This document shows positions 1 through 6,826 of a stretch of DNA of 8,294 bases, in pieces (position 1 is the stretch's first letter; each line of letters opens with the position of its first letter). The notes beneath the pieces were generated by a model. That model was not told the origin of the DNA. It worked only from the letters and a program-made list of their open reading frames with translations, and made no database searches. Origin of the DNA: an uncultured bacterium (GTDB lineage: Bacteria; Bacteroidota; Bacteroidia; Chitinophagales; CAIOSU01); contig CAIOSU010000348.1 in the NCBI GenBank assembly GCA_903861055.1, forward strand, positions 1-8,294, written 5' to 3'. A program made the translations under genes and the position numbers.

Positions 1-51
1 AGGGCTTTTCATTTTTTTTAGAGAGTTTTGCAGCACACTAAATTAGGCAAT

Positions 52-873
52 ATGTACGTGCAACAGTATCGCGACCTGATAGAAAAAACGTGGGACAACC
101 GCGAATTATTACAACAGCCTGAGGTAATAGATGCTATACACGCCATTATTGAAGCATTAGACAAGGGCAGATTGCGTGTTGCAGAGCCAATTGGAGACCA
201 TTGGCAGGTAAATGATTGGGTGAAAAAAGCAGTGATTTTATATTTCCCAATAACCAAAATGGAAACCATTGAAGTGGGTCCTTTTGAGTTTCACGATAAA
301 ATACCGCTAAAAAAAGGATATGCCGAACAAGGTGTGCGAGTGGTACCCCATGCTATTGCCCGCCATGGTGCATTTTTAGAGAAAGGCGTAATTTTGATGC
401 CATCGTACGTAAATATTGGTGCCTATGTCGGTGCCGGTACTATGGTTGATACTTGGGCTACCGTTGGCTCGTGTGCCCAAATTGGCCAAAATGTGCATCT
501 AAGTGGTGGTGTAGGCATTGGTGGCGTATTGGAGCCAGTGCAGGCTGCCCCGGTTATTATTGAAGATAACTGCTTTATTGGCTCACGTTGTATTGTGGTA
601 GAGGGCATTAGAGTAAGAAAAGAAGCCGTATTAGGCGCCAATGTGGTACTTACCGCATCAACCAAAATAATTGACGTAACCGGCCCTGAGCCAATTGAAT
701 ATAAAGGTGAAGTGCCCGAACGCAGTGTTGTAATACCTGGTAGCTATACCAAAAAATTTGCTGCGGGTGAGTACCAAGTACCTTGCGCATTGATTATTGG
801 CACGCGCAAAGAAAGCACCGACAAAAAAACTAGCCTTAACGGGGCTTTGAGGGAGTATGGCGTGAGTGTGTAA
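52..873 (+). CDS. dapD: 2,3,4,5-tetrahydropyridine-2,6-dicarboxylate N-succinyltransferase
   Basis: Cytoplasmic enzyme that transfers succinyl from succinyl-CoA to tetrahydrodipicolinate in the succinylase branch of lysine/meso-diaminopimelate synthesis. The 273-residue product matches the usual family length (E. coli DapD is 274). An N-terminal helical domain (about 1-95, with ALDKGRLRVAE near 35-45) is followed by a left-handed beta-helix of hexapeptide repeats (about 100-235). Family-typical blocks are MPSYVNIGAYVGAGTMVDTW (116-135), VGSCAQIG (138-145), HLSGGVGIGGVLEP (149-162) and EDNCFIGSR (171-179). Asp133 in MVDTW and Glu184 in VVEG correspond, by my mental alignment, to the acidic catalytic residues described for this family. 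I chose ATG at 52; an in-frame TTG at 28 would add eight residues with no family counterpart. There is no clear Shine-Dalgarno sequence, as is common in Bacteroidota. The stop lies three bases from the end of the convergent lipoprotein gene. Function is confident; the start is fairly so. Confidence 0.96.
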   Translation: MYVQQYRDLIEKTWDNRELLQQPEVIDAIHAIIEALDKGRLRVAEPIGDHWQVNDWVKKAVILYFPITKMETIEVGPFEFHDKIPLKKGYAEQGVRVVPHAIARHGAFLEKGVILMPSYVNIGAYVGAGTMVDTWATVGSCAQIGQNVHLSGGVGIGGVLEPVQAAPVIIEDNCFIGSRCIVVEGIRVRKEAVLGANVVLTASTKIIDVTGPEPIEYKGEVPERSVVIPGSYTKKFAAGEYQVPCALIIGTRKESTDKKTSLNGALREYGVSV

Positions 874-876
874 GCC

Positions 877-1374
877 TTAAAGCTTAATGTTGAACATACC
901 TGCACATTTCATAGGGTTGCCACCATTACTAACGGTTACCTCTAGGTTTCCGCGAAGGTGGCCATTATCTAATGTGGTTTTTACCCATCCGTTGTTATCG
1001 GCGTATGGAGCCAAAAATAAAAAGCCTTTTGCGCGGCTGGTGCTATAAGTTACGCTTACATCGCCGCCTTGCACTACCGCATAATGTTTATTGGTCAAAG
1101 GGTCGGGTAGCATAATACTAACTACCGATGCATCGGCAGCGGTGCCTTTAACTATCCAAAAAGTGCCCATTTTTATCACCGAATAGGTTTCGGCTTGCCA
1201 CTGCATTCCACCAATGTTAATGGCCATTCCAAGAGCGGGTACACCTGCATTTGGGTCATCAGCAGCAACTTCGGTTGGTGTTGTACTTGCCACACTTATT
1301 GAGGTCCTGTTTGTTTTGCACGAAAACAAAAAAGCCAACAGTAAGCCTAGTGCTATAACCACAGCCCGGCTCAC
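877..1374 (-). CDS. DUF6252-like lipoprotein, downstream paralogue
   Basis: Predicted 165-residue lipoprotein of unknown function. A hydrophobic signal segment (4-17) ends in a lipobox LFSC, giving lipidated Cys19. It is followed by a low-complexity Thr/Ser/Ala linker (about 20-45) and a beta-rich domain (about 48-165). The domain shares an order of motifs with the upstream gene: a strand with a single Trp (W59), IVKGTAADAS (74-83), a hydrophobic strand VVSIML, the LRGNLEV strand (140-146) and a final GMFNIKL. This pattern fits the Bacteroidota DUF6252 family as I remember it. Translation starts at GTG 1374, which overlaps the upstream stop as GTGA, so translational coupling is likely. Cys19 is followed by KTN rather than an acidic surface-export signal, so periplasmic-facing localisation is possible but not shown. 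No function can be assigned. The gene ends three bases from the dapD stop. Confidence 0.85.
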   Translation of the reverse strand: MSRAVVIALGLLLAFLFSCKTNRTSISVASTTPTEVAADDPNAGVPALGMAINIGGMQWQAETYSVIKMGTFWIVKGTAADASVVSIMLPDPLTNKHYAVVQGGDVSVTYSTSRAKGFLFLAPYADNNGWVKTTLDNGHLRGNLEVTVSNGGNPMKCAGMFNIKL

Positions 1375-1883
1375 AGTGCAGGTTTAGAAGCATTTTGATG
1401 TAATGGGGCAGAAAAAACACCCTTCTCAATTAAGTGCAAATCCATAGTATTGGAGGCGCTGAAACTAAACTCTCCCTTCAAAATGCTATCCTTAACATAT
1501 TCGGTAATGTTTATTACGCCACTGGTACCAGCAAATGGGGCGTAGTATTTAATACCCGTTTTGATAACATAAGTTCCAGCTTGGCCATTTCCGCGCCGCA
1601 TCGGGAATATGCCAATACCAGGACGCTCGCTCAACTCCAAAACCACTTGGCTACCATCGGCCGCTTTGCCTGTAATGTAAATAGTGCTTTGCTCCACCTT
1701 TGTATCAATAGAGGTGGCGGTCCATTCAACACTATCTATTACCGCTTTCATGATAAATGCATTTGGGGCTGTTCCTGCGGTTCCATCTCCATTTTCTCCT
1801 AAAACGCCGATGTCGCTATTGTTACAGGCTGCAATACCAGCCACCAAAAACACCAATACCACTGCTTTGAAAAGAACTTTCAT
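1371..1883 (-). CDS. DUF6252-like lipoprotein, upstream paralogue
   Basis: Predicted 170-residue lipoprotein of unknown function. The signal peptide has Lys2 and Lys6, a hydrophobic core (7-16) and a lipobox IAAC with lipidated Cys20. A Gly/Asn/Asp-rich linker (21-41) leads into a beta-rich domain: AFIMKAVIDSVEWTA (42-56), IYITGKAADGSQVVLEL (68-84), GTYVIKTG (103-110), GVINITEYVKDSILKGEFSF (122-141) and KGVFSAPL (154-161). The order of a Trp-bearing strand, a G-x-A-A-D-G-S turn, a G-x-F-S-F strand and a terminal G-x-F strand resembles DUF6252. The neighbouring downstream protein repeats the same order, so I infer a tandem duplication. Start is ATG 1883; the stop TGA overlaps the next gene's GTG. 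The two genes form an operon separated from the receptor gene by a terminator. Lipoprotein status is confident, family fairly so. Confidence 0.87.
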   Translation of the reverse strand: MKVLFKAVVLVFLVAGIAACNNSDIGVLGENGDGTAGTAPNAFIMKAVIDSVEWTATSIDTKVEQSTIYITGKAADGSQVVLELSERPGIGIFPMRRGNGQAGTYVIKTGIKYYAPFAGTSGVINITEYVKDSILKGEFSFSASNTMDLHLIEKGVFSAPLHQNASKPAL

Positions 1884-1939
1884 TCTAATAAATTTTATGC
1901 GAAGTTATATAAAATGGGGTTTGTAAGCTGATTGAGTTG

Positions 1940-1970
1940 CAAATATCTTTTAAAATAAAGCTATTTACAA
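1940..1970 (-). promoter_or_regulatory. Weak candidate promoter for the lipoprotein operon
   Basis: Reading the minus strand, TTG (1968-1970) and GATATTTG (1940-1947) are 20 bases apart. This resembles the Bacteroidota -33 TTTG and -7 TAnnTTTG elements, although the first base of the -7 box differs. It would give a leader of roughly 50 bases before the ATG at 1883. In such AT-rich DNA this match could easily be chance. Confidence 0.22.
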
Positions 1971-2092
1971 CTTTGGTTAAGCCCTATGATTTTTCCATTT
2001 GCTTTAGGTTTGTTTCCAAAGCCATTATGGATAACTCGGCAATTCTTAGCAACTACCTTAAAATTTTGCCCAGTAAACAGAGTAACCTTCAT

Positions 2093-2130
2093 AAAAAGCT
2101 AGAGGCCGGTTCATGAATGAACCAGCCTCT
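2093..2130 (-). terminator. Rho-independent terminator of the TonB-dependent receptor gene
   Basis: On the minus strand, AGAGGC-T-GGTTCA and TGAACC-G-GCCTCT form a 13-base-pair stem (12 Watson-Crick pairs and one U-G wobble) around a four-base loop TTCA. It is followed by AGCTTTTT. It begins 24 bases after the receptor stop. Read on the plus strand the same position is a C-A mismatch and the tail is not U-rich, so the element works best for the minus-strand transcript. It separates the receptor gene from the lipoprotein pair. Confidence 0.9.
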
Positions 2131-2153
2131 GCCAATATTTATAACCAATCAAT

Positions 2154-5093
2154 CTAGAAGGATGTGGTACCTGCTGAATTTTTGGTAAAAGTTTTTTCGG
2201 TGAAAGTATAGGTAACCTTGCCAATAAGCACCGTTCCGATTTGGGGTGTGCCGGGGAAACGCTGGAATTGGTAATTGAACAAGTTGTTTACATCAACCGT
2301 AAGATTTAAACCCTCTACACCATGCACTTTGTAGTTCACGTTCAAATCAACCAAGTTAGCAGCCTTTACATCGCCCACGTATACCGATGAGTTTGCGGGG
2401 AAACCATCTTGCCAGCGCCATGTTGCGCGGGTAGTTAGGCGCGCTTTACTGTTGGTATACTCTGCCGAAACCGCTGTTTTGTACTTAGGGGCATTTAAAC
2501 CCACAAATCCGCCTTGCGCGCCGGCCAAGGGTATTTTGTTCTTGTTTACATACGAAAACGAACCAGAGAAATTAAGATCAGGACGAGCATAATAGTTTAC
2601 AGCAAAATCGAAACCGGCAACATTAATGTTACCCAAATTTACGTAAGTCAAAATTACATCGCTACCTACCAATTCATTATCAGGCGTAACAGTACCTACT
2701 GGAATTTGGCGGCTAGCAGCCGACAAGATATAAGCCAACTCATCCCATACTTCTCCCGAAACGCTTTGTATACTTCCGGTAGGGTCTTGGTAGCTTGGGT
2801 TGTCATCTAATAGGCCAATCAATACGCTCTTAAATCCACTGTTTTCAATATTATCGTACAACTGTCCGCCTGGGCCAAAATCACCTAAGGCATTAAGCAA
2901 ATCATTGGGCTCAAACAAAACACTAGCACTAGCTAAGGTTAGCGGGCCTACATAATTGTTTATTCGAGTATAGTATCCATCTAGGGTAACAAATACCTTA
3001 TCGCCCAAAATGCCTTTATAACCCAATTCCATTGTCTGGGTTATCTGGTTATCAATACCTTTTCGGGTGCTAAAATCAGCAATATCAAAACTGCTTTCTG
3101 CAATAGTAGCGCCGCCAGCAAGTTTCACATAGTCTACGGTAATTTGGTCTACGTTCTGGATTGAGCCTGTAGGGCCAGCAATATCGGTAAGCAAGGTACT
3201 TACCAATCCGTTCACCACTTCGCTAGGGAAGCCCGTAGCACCTGCCAAACCATTGGCTATAATGGTAGTTATTTCGTTAAAAAATTGGTAGTTGTTGCTT
3301 TTGTCGCCTACATCGTACCACTGTGGCGTGCCGTTGGTAGCCAAATAGGAGCTGCGGAACTGTGCTGTGCCATTTGAGCCATACCTATAGTCGTAGCCCG
3401 AAGCATTGCCAATACCCCGAATGTTTATACCGTTAGGCACAAGACCGTTTGACAAATCAAGGAACAAATTCAATGTTTGTGGAGAGCTGAATGCCCTATT
3501 GTAAGTACCCCTTAACGTATGTTTAGGGGTAACTTTGTAAACTATAGCCGCCCTTGGCGAGAAAAACACATTGTTGATTCGGTTATGGTAATCGGCTCTA
3601 AAAGCGCCCACAATTTTCAACTTCTCGTGCGCTTGCAACTCGCCTTGAACATAACCACCAGTTTGAAAGATATTGTCATCATCCTCAAACCTACCATTAA
3701 TGGTACCTTCGGTATTAGGTGTAGTATAAATCGCATCCAAGCCGTAAATGAAATTCAAGATAGAGATGGGTTTCCAACTGTGCTGTATTTGCCCCACATG
3801 CTGTTTCGATTTATCAACTAACAACTGAAAGCTGTGTGGTGCTTGTGCATCGGCCCCCACTTGTGGAATCAAATACGTATCGCCAGCATCACTAATATTT
3901 ACAAAGTACTGTACAAACAAGTTTTTCCAGCGGTAGCGCGCTTGTGCGTAGTAGTAGCGCCAGTTAATACCCTGGCCGGCACCTAGCCCTGTGAGTTCAA
4001 TATTGTTTAGCGTCGAAAATCCACCGCTAAGTATCAACTCCGAATTTTCGTTGGGGCGGTAGTCCAACCTTAAATCGGTAGAATAGTTTTGGATGTTAAA
4101 ATCCCTATCGAAGGTAGTACGTTCCAGCGTTGTGTCTTCCACAAATGGTTGTCCATAGCTTACGTTGCCAAACAAAATCGAATCGCCCCTTGATGGCTCA
4201 CGTGGGTCGTAGTATTTAAAATCGCCCGCTTGCAAGAAGCTGCCCGAAATTTTATATCCAAACTTGTTTTTACTGCCAATTTTGCCAGCGTGCCGAAATT
4301 CTGGTCTCAGGATTGGTTTGCCTGTGCCCTCAGCAAAACCGAACGACATAGCTACAGTGGTTTCGTACTTGGTTGGCATATCCAATGGCGAACGAGTAAA
4401 TATAGCCAGTACACCATCGGCAGCATTGGGGCCATAAAGCGCTGAACCAGGACCCCTAACTACTTCAATACGATCCATATCAAAGGTATTGTTCGGTATC
4501 AACTGAAAAGCATTAACCTTTAGAGAAGGAACCGCAGCAAAACGATAATCGACGATGGTGAGCATGGCACCGGAGAAAATGTTGTTGAATCCCCGAATGT
4601 TGATGTTGCTCTGCACCAAACCAGTCATCATGACATCAACCCCTGGGGTGTTCTTCAAATTATCGGCCACGGTTAGCGGTGCTTGAGACTGTATCTTTTC
4701 CATACTGATAACAGTAACAGATGCTGGCGCATCTAGCACTTTCTCTTGTCTTTTTGAGGCACTCACCACCACCGTGTTAAGGCCAACATTAGTTGTTTTT
4801 AAGGTAACATTAATGGTTACGGCATTTCCAGGGTAAGCACTCAGATCAATTTCTTGCTCGGTGTAGCCTAAAAAACTAAAAACCAAGACCTTCGCATCTT
4901 CGGGCACGGTTATGGTATAGTTACCATCAAGATCGGTTACGGCACCTGTGGTGTTGCCTTTTATTACCACATTAACCTGTGGCAAGGTTTCCTTGTTGTC
5001 GGCGCCCTTTACGGTACCACTAATGGTGCGCGTTTGGGCAAAAAGCATAACAGCCGGACAAAGCAATAATAAGAGGGATAGCAGGTTCCTCAT
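2154..5093 (-). CDS. TonB-dependent outer-membrane receptor with carboxypeptidase-regulatory-like domain
   Basis: Outer-membrane gated-channel transporter that imports a ligand using energy from TonB-ExbBD; the substrate is unknown. Of 979 residues, 1-20 are a signal peptide (Leu-rich core, cleavage probably near FA-Q). Residues 22-98 form a CarboxypepD_reg-like beta-sandwich (ISGTVKG, PQVNVVIKG, TDLDGNYTI, FSFLGY). The plug is about 105-238, with VVVSASKRQE (108-117), NIRGF (165-169), IEVVRGPGSALYGPNAADGV (209-228) and IFTRSP. The remainder is the beta-barrel, including SPRAAIVYKVTPKHTLRGTYNRAF-like TonB receptor strands, NVNYKV, VDVNNLFNYQF and GKVTYTF near the end. The product extends 15 residues beyond GKVTYTF and ends in SF. 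No SusD-like gene lies next to it and a terminator follows, so I do not call it a SusC of a polysaccharide utilisation locus. Start at ATG 5093 gives a proper signal peptide. No interruption or frameshift is visible. Confidence 0.95.
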   Translation of the reverse strand: MRNLLSLLLLLCPAVMLFAQTRTISGTVKGADNKETLPQVNVVIKGNTTGAVTDLDGNYTITVPEDAKVLVFSFLGYTEQEIDLSAYPGNAVTINVTLKTTNVGLNTVVVSASKRQEKVLDAPASVTVISMEKIQSQAPLTVADNLKNTPGVDVMMTGLVQSNINIRGFNNIFSGAMLTIVDYRFAAVPSLKVNAFQLIPNNTFDMDRIEVVRGPGSALYGPNAADGVLAIFTRSPLDMPTKYETTVAMSFGFAEGTGKPILRPEFRHAGKIGSKNKFGYKISGSFLQAGDFKYYDPREPSRGDSILFGNVSYGQPFVEDTTLERTTFDRDFNIQNYSTDLRLDYRPNENSELILSGGFSTLNNIELTGLGAGQGINWRYYYAQARYRWKNLFVQYFVNISDAGDTYLIPQVGADAQAPHSFQLLVDKSKQHVGQIQHSWKPISILNFIYGLDAIYTTPNTEGTINGRFEDDDNIFQTGGYVQGELQAHEKLKIVGAFRADYHNRINNVFFSPRAAIVYKVTPKHTLRGTYNRAFSSPQTLNLFLDLSNGLVPNGINIRGIGNASGYDYRYGSNGTAQFRSSYLATNGTPQWYDVGDKSNNYQFFNEITTIIANGLAGATGFPSEVVNGLVSTLLTDIAGPTGSIQNVDQITVDYVKLAGGATIAESSFDIADFSTRKGIDNQITQTMELGYKGILGDKVFVTLDGYYTRINNYVGPLTLASASVLFEPNDLLNALGDFGPGGQLYDNIENSGFKSVLIGLLDDNPSYQDPTGSIQSVSGEVWDELAYILSAASRQIPVGTVTPDNELVGSDVILTYVNLGNINVAGFDFAVNYYARPDLNFSGSFSYVNKNKIPLAGAQGGFVGLNAPKYKTAVSAEYTNSKARLTTRATWRWQDGFPANSSVYVGDVKAANLVDLNVNYKVHGVEGLNLTVDVNNLFNYQFQRFPGTPQIGTVLIGKVTYTFTEKTFTKNSAGTTSF

Positions 5094-5141
5094 AGTGCGT
5101 AATTTGGTTAGTTAGTTAATAGTTGTTAATTCTATTGATAC

Positions 5142-5171
5142 TAAAAATAGGAATAAATTGGCATTGGCAAA
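5142..5171 (-). promoter_or_regulatory. Candidate promoter of the TonB-dependent receptor gene
   Basis: On the minus strand TTTG (5168-5171) is followed 18 bases later by TATTTTTA (5142-5149). This matches the Bacteroidota -33 TTTG element and seven of eight positions if the -7 element is TAnnTTTG. A transcript would start near 5135 and have a leader of about 40 bases before the ATG at 5093. The leader contains reiterated GTTA/GTTAAT units on the plus strand (5107-5130). Prediction by eye only. Confidence 0.35.
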
Positions 5172-5266
5172 TCTTTATCAAAAACAAATTGAACGAAGGT
5201 AGATAAAAACAGCCCTTAAAGATGCCCTTATTTGCAATAAATACCACACCCCCAACCGATTGCTAG

Positions 5267-5419
5267 TGTGGGTTGGAATCATTTGGCTTACATTACCATG
5301 ACGTCGGCCAACTACAACTTCGCATCGAATACAAGTACCTCAAGACATGTTTGGAATGCCATGAAAACGAACTGCTGCGTGCCAATTTTGGTTGCAGCAT
5401 CAAAAATGAACAAGTGTAA
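5267..5419 (+). pseudogene. Possible eroded gene fragment, function unknown
   Basis: A 50-codon open stretch follows a TAG (5264-5266) and ends at TAA (5417-5419). It contains LHYHDVGQLQLRIEYKYLK and CLECHENELLRANFG. Third-position composition and amino-acid mix look like real coding DNA and it is more GC-rich than the sequence downstream. There is no ATG in frame. A second frame just before it (to the TGA at 5299) also reads plausibly, including KYHTPNRLLVWVG, so a frameshifted relic is possible. I do not recognise a family, and chance is not excluded. Confidence 0.25.
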
Positions 5420-5437
5420 TGGTTCAATCCGGTTTTG

Positions 5438-5578
5438 CTAGAGTGAGAGTAACAAATGAGCAAAAGAAAGTCGAATAAAGGTACTCTGTGACTTAGGTTG
5501 CATAGTATTGATGAATACCTTACCATTTTTGTAACTCCATATTTCAATTGGATTGCCTTTGGAATTAGCGAAGTGGTG
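5438..5578 (-). pseudogene. Possible eroded gene fragment on the minus strand
   Basis: A 46-codon open stretch lies between two TAG stops. It reads HHFANSKGNPIEIWSYKNGK and continues with VFINTMQPKSQS, ending at the TAG at 5438-5440. The residue mix (Gly, Asn, Pro, Trp, Tyr) is more protein-like than random translation of this AT-rich DNA, but there is only one internal Met and no start. Unknown family; it may be a relic or chance. Confidence 0.2.
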
Positions 5579-5686
5579 CTATAGTAGGAAGCAGGCTTGA
5601 GTTATATTAAAGCTGGATTTTGATAATTAAACGCATTTAATAAGCATTATCACTACCCAATTATTAGTTTTACAAATAATGCGCTT

Positions 5687-6676
5687 ATGCGCCAATGTAT
5701 GAAACCAGCCGAGCCGTCTAAAAATACCCCGCAACAAGGCTTTTTGAAGCTGAGCGCCCCAGTACAGAAGGGAGTGTTTGTTGCCATAGCCGCCCTTACC
5801 TTAACCCCTTGGATATCGGCGCCCATTGCATTGCTGTTAGGCATTGTGGTATCCAATTTTATTGGTCACCCCTTCTCGGCAGCGGCATCAAAATTTACTA
5901 AGTACTTGTTACAGGCATCGGTTGTAGGATTAGGTTTTGGTATCAATGCCCAAAGTGCCTTGCAAGCTGGCAGCCAAGGTTTACTTTTTACGGTGGCAAC
6001 CATTTTTGGTACCCTTCTGCTAGGGTACCTAGTAGGCAAAATGTTAAAAGTAGACGACAAAACATCGCAGTTGGTATCAGTGGGCACTGCTATTTGCGGC
6101 GGCAGTGCCATAGCGGCCGTATCGCCAATAATACAAGCCGAGCAAAAACAGATTTCGGTATCGCTGGGTATCGTGTTTATACTCAACTCGGTGGCACTGT
6201 TTGTGTTTCCGGTTATTGGGCATTTACTTGACTTATCGCAAGCGCAATTTGGTTTGTGGAGCGCCATTGCCATACACGACACCAGCTCGGTAGTAGGCGC
6301 AGCCAGCGAATACGGCCCCGAAGCCCTGAAAATAGCCACCACTGTAAAACTCGCCCGCGCCTTGTGGATAATCCCTGTTTCTTTCGGGATGGCTTTCCTT
6401 TATAAAAATTCGGCAGGTAAGGTTACCATTCCTTACTTTATCGGTTGGTTTGTTGTAGCCATGCTCTTGAACAGTTACCTAACACCGGTACAAACCATAT
6501 CCCCATACCTTGTTTCCTTGGCCAAAGCTGGCCTTAAGCTCACCTTGTTTCTTATCGGAGCTAGCCTATCCATCAAAATGCTGCAATCGGTTGGCCCGCG
6601 GGCCATGGTGCAGGGGTTGGTGCTTTGGCTGGTTATTTCCTTGGTTTCGCTGTGGGTAATAATGGCAGTGGCTTAA
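5687..6676 (+). CDS. YeiH/PF03601-family putative sulfate exporter, integral membrane protein
   Basis: Inner-membrane protein of the Cons_hypoth698/PSE family (E. coli YeiH relatives). Members are annotated as putative sulfate exporters, but the transported solute is not established for most. At 329 residues it is near family length (YeiH is 349). A polar N-terminus (1-26) precedes about nine or ten hydrophobic segments, roughly 28-60, 72-92, 98-117, 127-148, 156-181, 188-206, 222-239, 249-268, 271-297 and 306-328. Family-typical blocks are VGLGFGIN (80-87), GTAICGGSAIAAVSPII (133-149), AIHDTSSVVGAASEYG (195-210) and ATTVKLARALWIIP (217-230). ATG 5687 and ATG 5699 (residue 5) are both possible starts; neither has a ribosome-binding site that decides. 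It stands alone on the plus strand with no sulfur-metabolism neighbour, so the context does not sharpen the substrate. No LysR-type regulator gene, a frequent YeiH neighbour, is present in the window. Confidence 0.92.
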   Translation: MRQCMKPAEPSKNTPQQGFLKLSAPVQKGVFVAIAALTLTPWISAPIALLLGIVVSNFIGHPFSAAASKFTKYLLQASVVGLGFGINAQSALQAGSQGLLFTVATIFGTLLLGYLVGKMLKVDDKTSQLVSVGTAICGGSAIAAVSPIIQAEQKQISVSLGIVFILNSVALFVFPVIGHLLDLSQAQFGLWSAIAIHDTSSVVGAASEYGPEALKIATTVKLARALWIIPVSFGMAFLYKNSAGKVTIPYFIGWFVVAMLLNSYLTPVQTISPYLVSLAKAGLKLTLFLIGASLSIKMLQSVGPRAMVQGLVLWLVISLVSLWVIMAVA

Positions 6677-6826
6677 GGTGCTCAACAACTGATATCGTTT
6701 GATACTATTTTGCCACAAACAACAAAATAAAAGACCCTCACTATTTTAAAGAAGTGCAGGCGTTGATTGGTAAAAATTTTGAGGCTTAAAAACCAAAAGT
6801 AAAAGTGATTAGTTATCTTTAATACT
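6677..6826. other. Intergenic gap with a coding-like tail
   Basis: I see no clear terminator for the yeiH-like gene. A plus-strand frame (6703-6789) starts directly after a TGA and reads NKIKDPHYFKEVQALIGKNF then EA and a TAA. It is 28 codons with a natural-looking protein C-terminus but no start. It could be the tail of a gene lost when the downstream toxin-antitoxin pair arrived, or chance. TATCTTTA at 6814-6821 resembles a -7 element for the antitoxin gene, but no TTTG lies at the right distance and it would leave almost no leader. Confidence 0.3.

Larger units (their letters stand above)
5172..5686. other. Long gene-poor intergenic stretch with possible eroded coding fragments
   Basis: No complete gene with a good start and family resemblance is visible between the receptor promoter and the yeiH-like gene. 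Three things stand out. There is a possible pseudoknot at 5244-5276. A plus-strand open stretch (5267-5416) has coding-like codon use but no ATG and a stop immediately before it. A minus-strand open stretch (5441-5578) also begins right after a stop and reads like protein, containing GNPIEIWSYKNGK. They are too short and startless to be called genes. The minus-strand frame at 5293-5547 opposite the first fragment is probably a shadow. I see no tRNA, no transposon ends and no convincing terminator here. Confidence 0.5.

Noticed and set aside
423..665. Minus-strand frame inside dapD.
   Set aside because: Opposite the conserved beta-helix region of dapD, Thr/Pro-rich shadow translation with no family resemblance.
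1912..2116. Plus-strand open frame of about 68 codons in the gap before the receptor terminator, with one internal ATG at 2026.
   Set aside because: It has no good start near its beginning, ends inside the terminator hairpin, and its translation has no recognisable motif; AT-rich chance opening is likelier.
2154..5093. Idea that the receptor and lipoproteins form a SusC/SusD-like glycan uptake locus.
   Set aside because: Neither lipoprotein has the size or helical make-up of SusD, a strong terminator separates them, and no carbohydrate enzyme gene is in the window.
5101..5130. Reiterated GTTA/GTTAAT units in the receptor leader.
   Set aside because: Short and irregular; could be ordinary AT-rich leader sequence, not a defined repeat or binding site.
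5293..5547. 84-codon minus-strand frame with an ATG in the long intergenic stretch.
   Set aside because: Ser/Cys/Leu-rich translation without motifs, overlapping the better-looking plus-strand fragment; start has no supporting signal.
5866..6342. 158-codon minus-strand frame opposite the yeiH-like gene, rich in Cys and Pro.
   Set aside because: It lies wholly inside a well-supported membrane protein gene and mirrors its codon bias; an antisense shadow.
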